A stretch of 64,000 nt of DNA from Gp6-AA40 sp035496255 (lineage in GTDB: Bacteria > Acidobacteriota > Vicinamibacteria > Vicinamibacterales > UBA2999). This document shows, one piece after another, positions 16,530 to 24,960 of the stretch. Position 1 is the stretch's first letter. Each line of letters opens with the position of its first letter. Position numbers and translations under genes: made by a program. The notes below the pieces were generated by a model that was not told where the DNA came from, searched no databases, and saw only the letters and a list, made by a program, of their open reading frames with translations. Location of the stretch: NCBI GenBank assembly GCA_035496255.1, contig DATJEU010000033.1:97621-161620 (forward strand). The letters run 5' to 3'.

Positions 16530-17915
16530 GTGCGCGGGCGCGTGTGTTCGGCGTTCACCCTCGTCTTCGCTCTGCTGCCCGTCGCGGCCTCGGCGCAGCC
16601 CGACGAATTCGCCGGCGCCGTCCGCCTGCTGGCGACCGTCCCGGGGCAGTCCGAACCCCAGCGATCGGGACTGGTCCGCGATGCGAACGCGCGAATGCGT
16701 ACCGCCCTGGCCACATGGGATAGCCAGATCCGGGAGCAGGAAGGCCGCGTCGCAAACGATCTGAAGACAGCCACCGGCCATGCGGCGGCGAAGCTCCACG
16801 CGGAGCTCGGAGTCGCGTACCGGCTTCGTGGGCGACTCGACGACGCCTTGAAGGAGTTCGATGCGGCCGCCGCGCTCGAGCCTTCAGCCGGCGACGTGCA
16901 GATGTGGCGGGGGCTGACGTTCACCGCGGCCGGCCGGGACGAAGAGGCCGGACGCGCATTTCGTGCCGCATGGGCGACGGGCGCCCATACGCTCTTGATC
17001 GCGTATTACGTCGCGCGCGGTCCCGGCGCGGCCCCGGGCCCGGAACGGGACGCCGCTATTGCCCTCCTCCTCGAAAGCTACCGCACGCGCTTCCTCGCCG
17101 GCCAGGACACCGGCGATCCCACGTCCGCATTCATCGTCCCCGACATCCTCCCCGACAATCTCTTCCGGATGCCGGTGATGGCGGACGACGAGGTGACGAC
17201 GAAAGCGTTCGAGGCGCTGACGGCGCGCCGGTTTGACGAGGCGATCGCCGCTCTATCGTCCGACGGGGGCCGAGTCCTGTCAGGCAAGCCAGGCGGACGT
17301 GTCAACGTCTTCGCCTCTGCGCATCTGGCGCGCGCACAGCAATTCGAAGCGGAGAACCGCGTAACAGCTGCGAGGCCCGAGTACGAGGCCGCCTTTGCCG
17401 GCACGCTGTTCGGCCGCGCGTGGGTCGCGGTCGGCATCGCGCGAGCTGCACAGGTGGATGGCGACCTCGAAGCGGCGGTCGCGGCGTTCACGCGCGGCAC
17501 CCGCGCCGATCCGAACAACGCCCTGGTCCACGAAGAACTGGCCACCGCTTACATCGCCGACGGTCGATTCGATGACGCCTTCTGCGAAGCGGTGGCGGCG
17601 CTGCTGATCGATCCGCGTGACGGCCAGCCGCACGCGATCGTCGGCCAGCTCCGGCTGGATCAGGGGCACGATGCCGACGCGATCGCGGCGTTCACGCGGG
17701 CCCTCGAGCTGTCGCCGGATCGCTACGAAACACGCTACGCCCTGGCGCAGGCGTTGAAACGCGCCGGCCGGGAGGCCGACGCCGCCCGGGAGCTCGAACG
17801 CTTCGACGAAGCACGCCGTGCCGCCCTCGAGAAGCGCCGTCGCGGCATCGAAACGCAGTCGCAACAGGAAGAGGCCGAACACGAGCGGCGGCTCGACCAC
17901 GGCAACGCGCCGTGA
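16530..17915 (+). CDS. Secreted TPR-repeat protein
   Basis: 461 residues from a GTG at 16530, with GAGAGG about 14 bases upstream. Residues 1-21 are a signal peptide (LVFALLPVAASAQ). Several TPR-like helical pairs are visible, for example KLHAELGVAYRLRGRLDDAL at about residue 88, NALVHEELATAYIADGRFDD near 330, and QPHAIVGQLRLDQGHDADAI near 370. The final 35 residues are charged and probably helical. TPR proteins act as protein-binding scaffolds. The stop overlaps the start of the ASPIC/UnbV gene, and TPR with ASPIC/UnbV pairs beside TonB receptors are frequent in Acidobacteriota, so a joint periplasmic or surface role is likely. Confidence 0.82.
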   Translation: MRGRVCSAFTLVFALLPVAASAQPDEFAGAVRLLATVPGQSEPQRSGLVRDANARMRTALATWDSQIREQEGRVANDLKTATGHAAAKLHAELGVAYRLRGRLDDALKEFDAAAALEPSAGDVQMWRGLTFTAAGRDEEAGRAFRAAWATGAHTLLIAYYVARGPGAAPGPERDAAIALLLESYRTRFLAGQDTGDPTSAFIVPDILPDNLFRMPVMADDEVTTKAFEALTARRFDEAIAALSSDGGRVLSGKPGGRVNVFASAHLARAQQFEAENRVTAARPEYEAAFAGTLFGRAWVAVGIARAAQVDGDLEAAVAAFTRGTRADPNNALVHEELATAYIADGRFDDAFCEAVAALLIDPRDGQPHAIVGQLRLDQGHDADAIAAFTRALELSPDRYETRYALAQALKRAGREADAARELERFDEARRAALEKRRRGIETQSQQEEAEHERRLDHGNAP

Positions 17916-19729
17916 AGCCGGTGCGGATGGCGCTCCTGTGGCGCGAACCCCTTGGATTCGCGCGACGAGCATGCAAGGCTCGCCGCCCAACTCCGCGCCA
18001 CATGCCGACGACAGCATGGCTCGCGCTCGCGGCAATGTCGGCAGCCGTTGTGACACTCGCCGGCGCGCCAGGCCCGGTCCCGCAGTTCGTCGACATTGCC
18101 GCCGAGGCCGGCGTCCGCTTCCATCACACCAACGGTGCCAGTCCCGACAAGCACCTCGTCGAGACGATGGGATCCGGTGGCTTGTTCTTCGACTACGACG
18201 GCGACGGCTGGCTCGACATCTTTCTCGTGGACGGCGGCTCGCTCGCGAATCCGTCGGTTGCACGGCAGGCGCGGCATCGTCTGTTCCACAATCGCGGCGC
18301 GTCGACGCAGCCGGGACAGGGGCCGCAATTCGAGGACGTGACGGATCGATCGGGGATCCGTCATTCGCAGTACGGCATGGGCACATGCTCCGGCGACTAT
18401 GACGGCGACGGCCGGCCCGATCTCTACATCACCAACTTCGGACCCAATGTGCTCTATCGCAATCGCGGCCCTTCGACAGGCTCAGGGCCAGCGACGCTGT
18501 TCGAAGACGTGACCGCGAAGGCGCACGTCGGCGACGCGAAGTGGAGCACGAGCTGCGCGTTTGCCGATCTCGATGGCGACGGCGATCTCGATCTCTGGGT
18601 GACGAACTACGTCAACGCCGATCGCGCGCATCCGCCGTTCTGCGGCGACGCGCGCAAGGGCCAGCGGTTCTATTGCCACCCGTTGAAGTACGAACCGCTG
18701 CCGAACACCGTCTATCGCAACGACGGGAACGGCACGTTCACGGACGTCAGCACGACGTCCGGTGTCGGGGCACTTCGCTCCAACGGTCTCGGCATCGTCG
18801 TTGCCGATGCCGACAACGACGGCAGGCCCGACGTGTTGGTCGCCAACGACACGATGCCGAACTTCCTGTTCCACAACAACGGCAACATGACATTCACGGA
18901 ACAGGGACTCTCGGCAGGCATCGCGCTCGCCGCCGATGGCCGCTCACGCGCCGGCATGGGCATCGACACCGGCGACTACGACGGCGATGGCCGCCTCGAT
19001 CTCGTGATCACGAACCTCGATTTCGAGATGCACACGATGTATCGGGGGCTGGATCGCGGGCTCTTTGCGGACGCGACCACTGAGAGCGGCGTGGGATTTG
19101 TGACGCTGCCCTTCGTCGGCTTCGGTGTGTCCTTCCTCGACTTCGACAACGACGGTCTGCTCGATCTGGCGATTGCGACAGGACACATTCTCGACAACGC
19201 CCCGCTGTTCCGCGCCGGATCGACCTACGCGCAGCGCCGGCTGCTTTTCCGCAACACCGGCGGGCGCCGGCTGACCGAAGTTGGCCGTAACGCGGGGCCA
19301 GGCTTCACCACCGAACACGTGAGCCGCGGCCTGGCCGCCGGCGACGTCGACAACGACGGCGACCTCGACCTGCTGGTGACGACGAACGGTCACAACGTGG
19401 AGCTGCTCCGAAACAGCGGCACCGGAGGCGGCCACAGCATGCTCGTCAGGCTGCGTGGTGCCGGCACCAACTGGCAGGCCATCGGTGCACGTGTGCGGGT
19501 GACGACCGGGAACCGCACGCAGCTCCGCGACATCAAGGCAGGTTCGAGCTACCTCAGTCAGAGCGATCTGCGCGCGCACTTCGGCCTCGGCGACGCAACG
19601 AAGGCCGACCGCGTCGAGGTGCGATGGCCCGACGGCCGCGTCGAATCCGTGACCGATGTCACGGCGGACCAAATACTGACGATCGAAGAAGGCAAAGGGG
19701 TAACGGCTCGAGTGCCATTCAGCCGGTGA
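17912..19729 (+). CDS. CRTAC1-family protein: FG-GAP/VCBS repeats with C-terminal ASPIC/UnbV domain
   Basis: 605 residues from a GTG at 17912 that overlaps the upstream stop; an ATG at 18002 would give a shorter product that begins with a cleaner signal peptide (LALAAMSAAVVTLAGAPG). Repeated calcium-binding FG-GAP loops are obvious: FFDYDGDGWLDIF, DYDGDGRPDLYI, DLDGDGDLDLWV, DADNDGRPDVLV, DYDGDGRLDLVI, DFDNDGLLDLAI and DVDNDGDLDLLV. The C-terminal 90 residues form the ASPIC/UnbV domain (GTNWQAIGARVRV, RDIKAGSSYLSQSDLRAHFG). Such proteins are extracellular or outer-membrane-linked with a beta-propeller core; their function is not settled. A repeat word is inserted in frame at 18468-18490 (residues GPSTGSGPA). 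Confidence 0.85.
   Translation: MKPVRMALLWREPLGFARRACKARRPTPRHMPTTAWLALAAMSAAVVTLAGAPGPVPQFVDIAAEAGVRFHHTNGASPDKHLVETMGSGGLFFDYDGDGWLDIFLVDGGSLANPSVARQARHRLFHNRGASTQPGQGPQFEDVTDRSGIRHSQYGMGTCSGDYDGDGRPDLYITNFGPNVLYRNRGPSTGSGPATLFEDVTAKAHVGDAKWSTSCAFADLDGDGDLDLWVTNYVNADRAHPPFCGDARKGQRFYCHPLKYEPLPNTVYRNDGNGTFTDVSTTSGVGALRSNGLGIVVADADNDGRPDVLVANDTMPNFLFHNNGNMTFTEQGLSAGIALAADGRSRAGMGIDTGDYDGDGRLDLVITNLDFEMHTMYRGLDRGLFADATTESGVGFVTLPFVGFGVSFLDFDNDGLLDLAIATGHILDNAPLFRAGSTYAQRRLLFRNTGGRRLTEVGRNAGPGFTTEHVSRGLAAGDVDNDGDLDLLVTTNGHNVELLRNSGTGGGHSMLVRLRGAGTNWQAIGARVRVTTGNRTQLRDIKAGSSYLSQSDLRAHFGLGDATKADRVEVRWPDGRVESVTDVTADQILTIEEGKGVTARVPFSR
18468..18490. repeat. Word repeat, family I, in frame inside the ASPIC/UnbV gene
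   Basis: GGCCCTTCGACAGGCTCAGG interrupts an FG-GAP repeat between NRG and ATLFEDVT, where the neighbouring repeats of this protein have a shorter link. A sister copy lies outside genes at 8849. Confidence 0.55.
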
Positions 19730-20188
19730 GCGGGAGTGGCGAAAAGCAGGCCACGACGAACACGACGTGTTACGACGAGCACGACGAATGTCTTGCCGGT
19801 CTTCAAAAATCACATACCGAAGTGTCAGCCCCGCCGGGGCGGGTCTGAAGACCCGACCCTATTCCGAATGAAATCGTCGTGACCGTCGTGATTGTCGTGC
19901 CCGTCGTGGTGTCGTTTGTGAGGTCAAACCAGTGGCGTAAGTTGCCCGTCTCAACTGGCATCAGCTAGCATTTCCAGTTGGACGCCGCTAAGCGGCGTCT
20001 CATCTAAGGCTTACATGCCGGGCCGCGCGGCGATCCCGGCTTCTGCCATTGCTCATGCGGGCTCCGGCCGTCCCGGTCGAGTCGGGCCTTACAGAGAGGT
20101 ACGGTCCCGTCAATGGGACCCTCAGCCCGGCTGATGCCGGGCCCTACGACCCGGGTCATGCCGGGCCTACGAGGACGGAGGACGCGCT
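19730..20188. other. 459-base repeat-rich intergenic region
   Basis: No gene is seen. It holds the family C arms (19752-19790 and 19873-19916), a family H palindrome (19828-19860), a hairpin GACGCCGCTAAGCGGCGTC at 19981-19999, and three copies of a GCCGGGCC(C)TAC word at about 20018, 20136 and 20160. The last 15 bases hold GGAGGA, the ribosome-binding site of the ABC ATPase gene. Confidence 0.7.
19752..19916. repeat. Word-repeat pair, family C (ACGACGAACACGACG)
   Basis: Tandem CACGACGA-type words at 19752-19790 are answered by inverse CGTCGTGA-type words at 19873-19916. A family H palindrome (GGCGGGTCTGAAGACCCGAC) lies in the loop at 19840-19859. Confidence 0.65.
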
Positions 20189-21157
20189 GTGATCGAGGTG
20201 CAGCACCTCACGAAGCGCTACGGCCCGTTCACGGCCGTGGACGACGTGAGCTTCAAGGTTGAAAAGGGAGAAATCCTTGGATTTCTCGGCCCGAATGGTG
20301 CCGGCAAGACCACGACGATGCGGGTCCTGACCGGATACATGCCGCCGACCGAGGGCAAAGCGTTCGTCGCCGGCTACGATGTGATCGAACAGCCGATCGA
20401 CGCCAAGCGGCGCACGGGTTACCTGCCGGAAACCCCGCCGCTCTATCCGGAGATGACCGTCGCCGAATACCTCACGTTCTGCGCGCGCATCAAAGGCGTT
20501 CCGCGCGCCGACCGGCGCACCCAGGTCACCAGCGCGATGGAACGGGCGCGCGTCGCCGACATGGCGAAGCGCCACTGCGGCAAGCTCTCGAAGGGCTACA
20601 GGCAGCGCGTCGGACTGGCGCAGGCGCTGCTGCACAACCCGGACGTCCTGATCCTCGACGAGCCCACCGCCGGCCTCGACCCGAAGCAGATCATCGAGAC
20701 ACGGAAGCTGATCAAGGAGCTGGCGGGCGATCACACGATCATCCTCAGCACGCACATCCTTCCCGAAGTCAGCCAGACCTGCCAGCGCGTCGTCATCATC
20801 AACAAGGGACGCGTGGTCGCGATCGACACCCCGGACAACCTGACCGCGAAGCTGCGCGGCTCGGAAGCGATGTTCGTCGAGATCGACGCCGCCGGCGGCA
20901 ACGTGCAATCGGCGCTGGCGGCGCTGGCCGGCGTGACCAAGGTGACCGAGACGCCCACGCGCGACGGCCATGTCGCCTTCGAGGTGCAGAGCGAGCGCGG
21001 ACGCGACGTTCGCCGCGACATCGCCGCCACGATCGTCCGCCAGGGCTGGGGCCTGCTGGAACTGCGGCCGATGCGCATGAGCCTCGAGGAAATCTTCCTG
21101 TCGCTGACCACTGAAGACGCCGCGGCCGCCCCGGCGATGGAGGCGAGCCATGAATAA
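20189..21157 (+). CDS. ABC transporter ATP-binding protein, GldA-like
   Basis: 322 residues from a GTG at 20189 with GGAGGA 9 bases upstream. Walker A is GPNGAGKTT (about residue 35), the signature is LSKGYRQRVGLAQ, Walker B is DVLILDEPTAGLD, and the switch His is in LSTHILPE. A C-terminal domain of about 90 residues follows, as in GldA and NatA. It should drive the permease encoded next (stop and start overlap by 8 bases). In Bacteroidetes the GldA-GldF-GldG complex supports gliding; in other phyla the same set is of unknown function. Confidence 0.88.
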   Translation: MIEVQHLTKRYGPFTAVDDVSFKVEKGEILGFLGPNGAGKTTTMRVLTGYMPPTEGKAFVAGYDVIEQPIDAKRRTGYLPETPPLYPEMTVAEYLTFCARIKGVPRADRRTQVTSAMERARVADMAKRHCGKLSKGYRQRVGLAQALLHNPDVLILDEPTAGLDPKQIIETRKLIKELAGDHTIILSTHILPEVSQTCQRVVIINKGRVVAIDTPDNLTAKLRGSEAMFVEIDAAGGNVQSALAALAGVTKVTETPTRDGHVAFEVQSERGRDVRRDIAATIVRQGWGLLELRPMRMSLEEIFLSLTTEDAAAAPAMEASHE

Positions 21158-21923
21158 CATCCTCGCGATCGCGAACAAGGAACTGCGCGGCTACTTCGCG
21201 TCGCCGATCGCCTACATCGTCATCGGCCTGTTCGCGCTCGCCTACGGCTACTTCTTCTACGCGCTGCTGCTGTTCTTCGATCGTCAGAGCATGCAGCTCG
21301 CGGGCCTGGGTGCCGGCGCCGGCGCCACCGCCAACGTCAACGAACAACTGATCAGCCCGGCATTCCAGAACACGATGGTCGTGTTCCTGTTCGTGCTGCC
21401 GATGGTGACGATGCGGACATACTCCGAAGAGAAGCGGTCCGGCACGATCGAGCTGCTCCTGACCGCGCCGCTGACGGACTTCCAGATCATCATGGGCAAG
21501 TTCCTCGGCGCGCTCGGCCTTTACGCGGCGATGCTGGCCATCACGCTGGTTCACATCGGCGTGCTGTTCTCGCTCGGCAGTCCCGAGTGGCTGCCGATTG
21601 CCACCAGCTACCTCGGCATGCTGCTGATGGGCGGCTGTTTCATTTCCATCGGCCTGTTGATCTCGAGCATGACGCGCAACCAGATCGTCGCCGGCATGGT
21701 GACGTTCGTCGTCTTCCTGATGCTGTGGGTGATCGACTGGGTGGCGACCTTCATGGGACCAACGACGCAGGCGGTGCTCAGTTACCTGTCATTCACGGGG
21801 CATCTGACTGACTTCATGCGCGGCGTCATCGACACCAAGCACGTGGTCTATTACGTCAGCTTCATCGCATTCGGGTTGTTCCTGACCGCACGGTCGGTGG
21901 ACACCGAGCGGTGGCGGGGGTAA
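21150..21923 (+). CDS. ABC-2 type permease, GldF-like
   Basis: 257 residues with six hydrophobic segments. The N-terminus (NNILAIANKELRGYFASPIA) and the RTYSEEKRSGTIELLLTAPL segment near residue 90 are typical of GldF and other ABC-2 permeases. It overlaps the ATPase gene upstream and the GldG-like gene downstream (13 bases), so the three are made together. Confidence 0.87.
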   Translation: MNNILAIANKELRGYFASPIAYIVIGLFALAYGYFFYALLLFFDRQSMQLAGLGAGAGATANVNEQLISPAFQNTMVVFLFVLPMVTMRTYSEEKRSGTIELLLTAPLTDFQIIMGKFLGALGLYAAMLAITLVHIGVLFSLGSPEWLPIATSYLGMLLMGGCFISIGLLISSMTRNQIVAGMVTFVVFLMLWVIDWVATFMGPTTQAVLSYLSFTGHLTDFMRGVIDTKHVVYYVSFIAFGLFLTARSVDTERWRG

Positions 21924-23557
21924 CGGCGATGCAGCGCATACTGAACATCGTCGGATGGGTCGGCGTCGCGGTGGTCATGGCCGCGGCCGCAATCAAGATC
22001 GCCCTGCGAATCGGGCTTCTCTCGGCAGAGACGCTGAATCCCGCATACGACCGGTATCTGGTCTGGGCCGCCTACGTCGGCCTGGCGCTGGTCGTCGCCT
22101 ACACGCTGGGCCAGTGGCGTGAGATCGCTGCGTGGTTCGAAAAGCGCAACGCGCGGTATGCCGCGATCGCCAGCGTCAGCGTACTGGTCGTCCTCGGACT
22201 GCTGATCGCGATCAACTACCTGTCGGCGCGCCGCAACAAGCGGTGGGACCTGACGGCCAACAAGCAGTACTCGCTGTCCGATCAATCCGTGAAGATCCTG
22301 CAGGGGCTCGACGCGCCGGTGAAGGTGCGCGTCTTCGACAAGGAGACCGAGTTCGAGCGGTACAAGACGCGCCTGGCGGAGTACGAGTACCGGTCGAATC
22401 ACAAGCTGTCGGTCGACTACATCGACGCCGACAAGCATCCGCTCGAAGCCAAACAGGACAACGTGCAGACCTACGGCACGATCGTGCTTCAGTACAAGGA
22501 TCGCACCGAGAAGGCGCAGTCGGACAACGAGCAGGACGTCACCAGCGCGCTGATGAAGCTGCTGAATCCGACGATGAAGAAGGTCTACTTCCTCAGCGGC
22601 CACGGCGAGAAGGATCCAGCGGCCAGCGCACGCGACGGCTACAGCGGCATCGGCGACGCGCTGAAGAGCGACAACTACCAGTTCGACAAACTGGTGCTGG
22701 CGCAGACCAACATGATCCCGGCCGACGCCACGGCGATCGTCATTGCCGGGCCGAAGGCGGATCTGCTGGACAACGAGGTGACGCTGCTGACGGACTACCT
22801 GTCCAGGGCCGGCAAGCTACTGGTGCTGATGGATCCGCCGGCGGATCTGAAAAAGCCGATCGACTACCCGCACCTGGATGCGCTGCTCAAGCAGTGGGGT
22901 ATCAACGCGACCCAGAGCGTCGTCATCGACGTCAGCGGCCAGACGTCGGTGGCATCGGTTCCGGTGGCGGCGCCGCCGTATCCGTCGCATCCGATCACCG
23001 AGCAGTTCGGCCTGGCGACGATGTTCCCGATCGCGCGCGCGATCACGCCCGACACGAACAACAAGGATCGCGCGGCGCAGACGTTCATCCAGACCTCCGC
23101 ACGGAGCTGGGCGGAAACGAACTTCTCAGAGCTCGAGGACCAGAACAAGCTGGCGGTGGAGACCGAGAAGGGCGACATCGCCGGTCCAGTGTCGATCGGC
23201 GTCGCCGTGTCGGCCGCGGCGCCGAATGCGGCGGCGGACAAGGCGGACAAGCCTGCCGAGACGAAGCCGGGTGAAGAAGCGCCGAAGAAGCCTGAGACGC
23301 GCGTCGCCGCGATCGGCGACTCGGATTTCGCGTCGAACGCCTACCTCGGCATCGCCGGCAACCGGGACCTGTTCATGAACACCGTCAACTGGATCGCGCA
23401 GCAGGAGAACCAGATCGCGATCCGGCCGCGCGATCCGGCGGATCGCCGCATCACGCTCAGCGCCAGCGCGGCGACGCTCATCGCCTGGCTGTCGATCGTG
23501 ATCGTCCCGCTGGCGGTGCTCGGTGCCGGCGTCTTCACCTGGTGGCGGAGGCGGTAG
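21911..23557 (+). CDS. GldG-like protein of the ABC system
   Basis: 548 residues. An N-terminal segment with three membrane helices (about residues 5-105) is followed by a large periplasmic domain (ABC_transp_aux type: NKQYSLSDQSVKILQGLDAP, then VYFLSGHGEKDP) and one C-terminal helix before WWRRR. A proline/lysine-rich linker is at about residues 440-465. GldG partners GldF and GldA; homologues such as the IFT52-like domain may bind sugars or envelope ligands. Function here is unknown. Confidence 0.83.
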   Translation: MAGVTAMQRILNIVGWVGVAVVMAAAAIKIALRIGLLSAETLNPAYDRYLVWAAYVGLALVVAYTLGQWREIAAWFEKRNARYAAIASVSVLVVLGLLIAINYLSARRNKRWDLTANKQYSLSDQSVKILQGLDAPVKVRVFDKETEFERYKTRLAEYEYRSNHKLSVDYIDADKHPLEAKQDNVQTYGTIVLQYKDRTEKAQSDNEQDVTSALMKLLNPTMKKVYFLSGHGEKDPAASARDGYSGIGDALKSDNYQFDKLVLAQTNMIPADATAIVIAGPKADLLDNEVTLLTDYLSRAGKLLVLMDPPADLKKPIDYPHLDALLKQWGINATQSVVIDVSGQTSVASVPVAAPPYPSHPITEQFGLATMFPIARAITPDTNNKDRAAQTFIQTSARSWAETNFSELEDQNKLAVETEKGDIAGPVSIGVAVSAAAPNAAADKADKPAETKPGEEAPKKPETRVAAIGDSDFASNAYLGIAGNRDLFMNTVNWIAQQENQIAIRPRDPADRRITLSASAATLIAWLSIVIVPLAVLGAGVFTWWRRR

Positions 23558-24877
23558 ATGCGTGGGATGAAGTCGACGCTCGCGCTCCTCGTCATCCTCA
23601 TCGGTGTCGTCGCATACATCTACTTCGTCGATTCGAAACAACCCACGGGTGATACCGAAACGAAGGAGAAGGCCTTCACCGACGTGAAGGCCGACGACAT
23701 CGAGGAACTGCAGATCAAGTCCGCCGACGGGCAAACGACACGGCTGCAGAAGGCGGACGGCCGCTGGCAGCTGGTGGAGCCGATCAAGGCGGACGCCGAC
23801 CAAACGGAAACATCCAACATCACGAGCAGCCTGGCCAGCATCGACATCACGCGCGTGGTCGATGAGAAGGGATCCAACCTGCAGCAGTATGGCCTCGACC
23901 CGGCGCGGCTCGACGTCGGCTTCCGGGTCAAGGGCAGGAAGGACCTGCAGCGGATCCTCATTGGCGAGAAGACGCCCACCGGAGGCGACCTCTACGCGCA
24001 ACTGCCGGCGAAGCACCGCGTGTTCCTGGTCAACTCGTTCCTCGACAGCACCTTCAACAAGAACACGTTTGCCCTGCGCGACAAGAAAGTGCTGGCGTTC
24101 GACCGCGACAAGGTCGATTCGCTGGCGCTGCTCCAGGGCGACAAGGCGATGGCCTTCGCGAAAAACGGGATGGATTGGCGCGTGACGACGCCGGTGCAGG
24201 CGCGCGGCGATGACACCGCGATCGAAGGTGCGCTCGAACGTGTCGCGTCGGTACAGATGCAGGGCATCACCGCCGAGAACGGTGATGACCCGCGGAAGTA
24301 CGGACTCGACAGGCCGACCGCGACGATTACCGTCGGCAGCGGCAGCTCGAAGGCGACGCTGTTGCTCGGCAAGAGCGAGAACTCCGTCGTGTACGCGAAG
24401 GACGAGGCGCGGCCGATGATCTTCACCGTCGCCCCGACCCTCGCCACCGACCTGTTCAAGGACGTGTCGGAGTATCGCCGCAAGGATCTGTTCGACGCGC
24501 GCTCGTTCACGACCGAGCAGATCGACATGACCCGCGGCGGCGAGACCATCGCGCTGACGCAGTCGAAGGCGGCTGACGGCAAGGAGATCTGGAAGAACGC
24601 CACCGGCAAGGCCATCGACACGATGAAAGTCGAGGATCTGCTCTCGAAGATCACCGCCCTGCGCGCGGACAAGATCGAGCCGGGCGCGAACCCGGCTTTG
24701 AAAACGCCGGCGCTCATGGTCACCGTCCGCTTCGACGACAAGATGATGGAAACGGTCACGCTTGCGCATGCCGGGACCACCATCGTGGGAAGCCGCGCCG
24801 ACGAACCGGGGACCGCCGTGATGGACAGCACGACGGTGTTCGACGAAGTGATGAAAGCGATAGATGCAGTGAAATAA
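23558..24877 (+). CDS. DUF4340 protein linked to the GldAFG-like transporter
   Basis: 439 residues, or 436 from the ATG at 23567. One N-terminal helix (TLALLVILIGVVAYIYFV) anchors a periplasmic part built from two or three DUF4340 units; the phrases YGLDPARLDVGF and YGLDRPTATITV mark repeats, each followed by an ILIGEKTPTGGDLYA- or LLLGKSENSVVYA-type strand. It begins immediately after the GldG-like stop codon. The order ATPase, permease, GldG, DUF4340 is common outside Bacteroidetes and suggests a four-part envelope complex whose substrate is unknown. Confidence 0.8.
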   Translation: MRGMKSTLALLVILIGVVAYIYFVDSKQPTGDTETKEKAFTDVKADDIEELQIKSADGQTTRLQKADGRWQLVEPIKADADQTETSNITSSLASIDITRVVDEKGSNLQQYGLDPARLDVGFRVKGRKDLQRILIGEKTPTGGDLYAQLPAKHRVFLVNSFLDSTFNKNTFALRDKKVLAFDRDKVDSLALLQGDKAMAFAKNGMDWRVTTPVQARGDDTAIEGALERVASVQMQGITAENGDDPRKYGLDRPTATITVGSGSSKATLLLGKSENSVVYAKDEARPMIFTVAPTLATDLFKDVSEYRRKDLFDARSFTTEQIDMTRGGETIALTQSKAADGKEIWKNATGKAIDTMKVEDLLSKITALRADKIEPGANPALKTPALMVTVRFDDKMMETVTLAHAGTTIVGSRADEPGTAVMDSTTVFDEVMKAIDAVK

Positions 24878-24889
24878 TTCGAATGCAGA

Positions 24890-24960
24890 ATCCAGAATGC
24901 AGGCCGGCCTGAGACTCCGTCGCCACGCGCTTGCTGCATTCTGCATTCTGCATTCTGCAT
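24890..24960. repeat. Word-repeat hairpin, family D (GCATTCT), overlapping the PBP4 start
   Basis: GAATGCAGAATCCAGAATGC at 24890-24900 faces three tandem copies of GCATTCT at 24937-24960. The right arm is translated as the hydrophobic core of the downstream protein's signal peptide. A second copy lies at 37326-37416. Confidence 0.75.

Noticed and set aside
16257..16799. Open frame extending receptor copy 2 upstream by 181 codons
   Set aside because: It crosses the promoter and antisense TPR gene, has no signal peptide at its start, and the ATG at 16256 has a strong ribosome-binding site and a signal peptide identical in style to copy 1.
19730..20188. A small gene or RNA in the long gap before the ABC ATPase
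   Set aside because: Only repeats and short hairpins are present, with no frame that has a start signal and no known RNA pattern.
23126..24946. 606-codon minus-strand frame opposite the GldG-like and DUF4340 genes
   Set aside because: Composition is Arg/Asp/His-biased with no recognisable motifs, while the plus strand has two well-supported genes.
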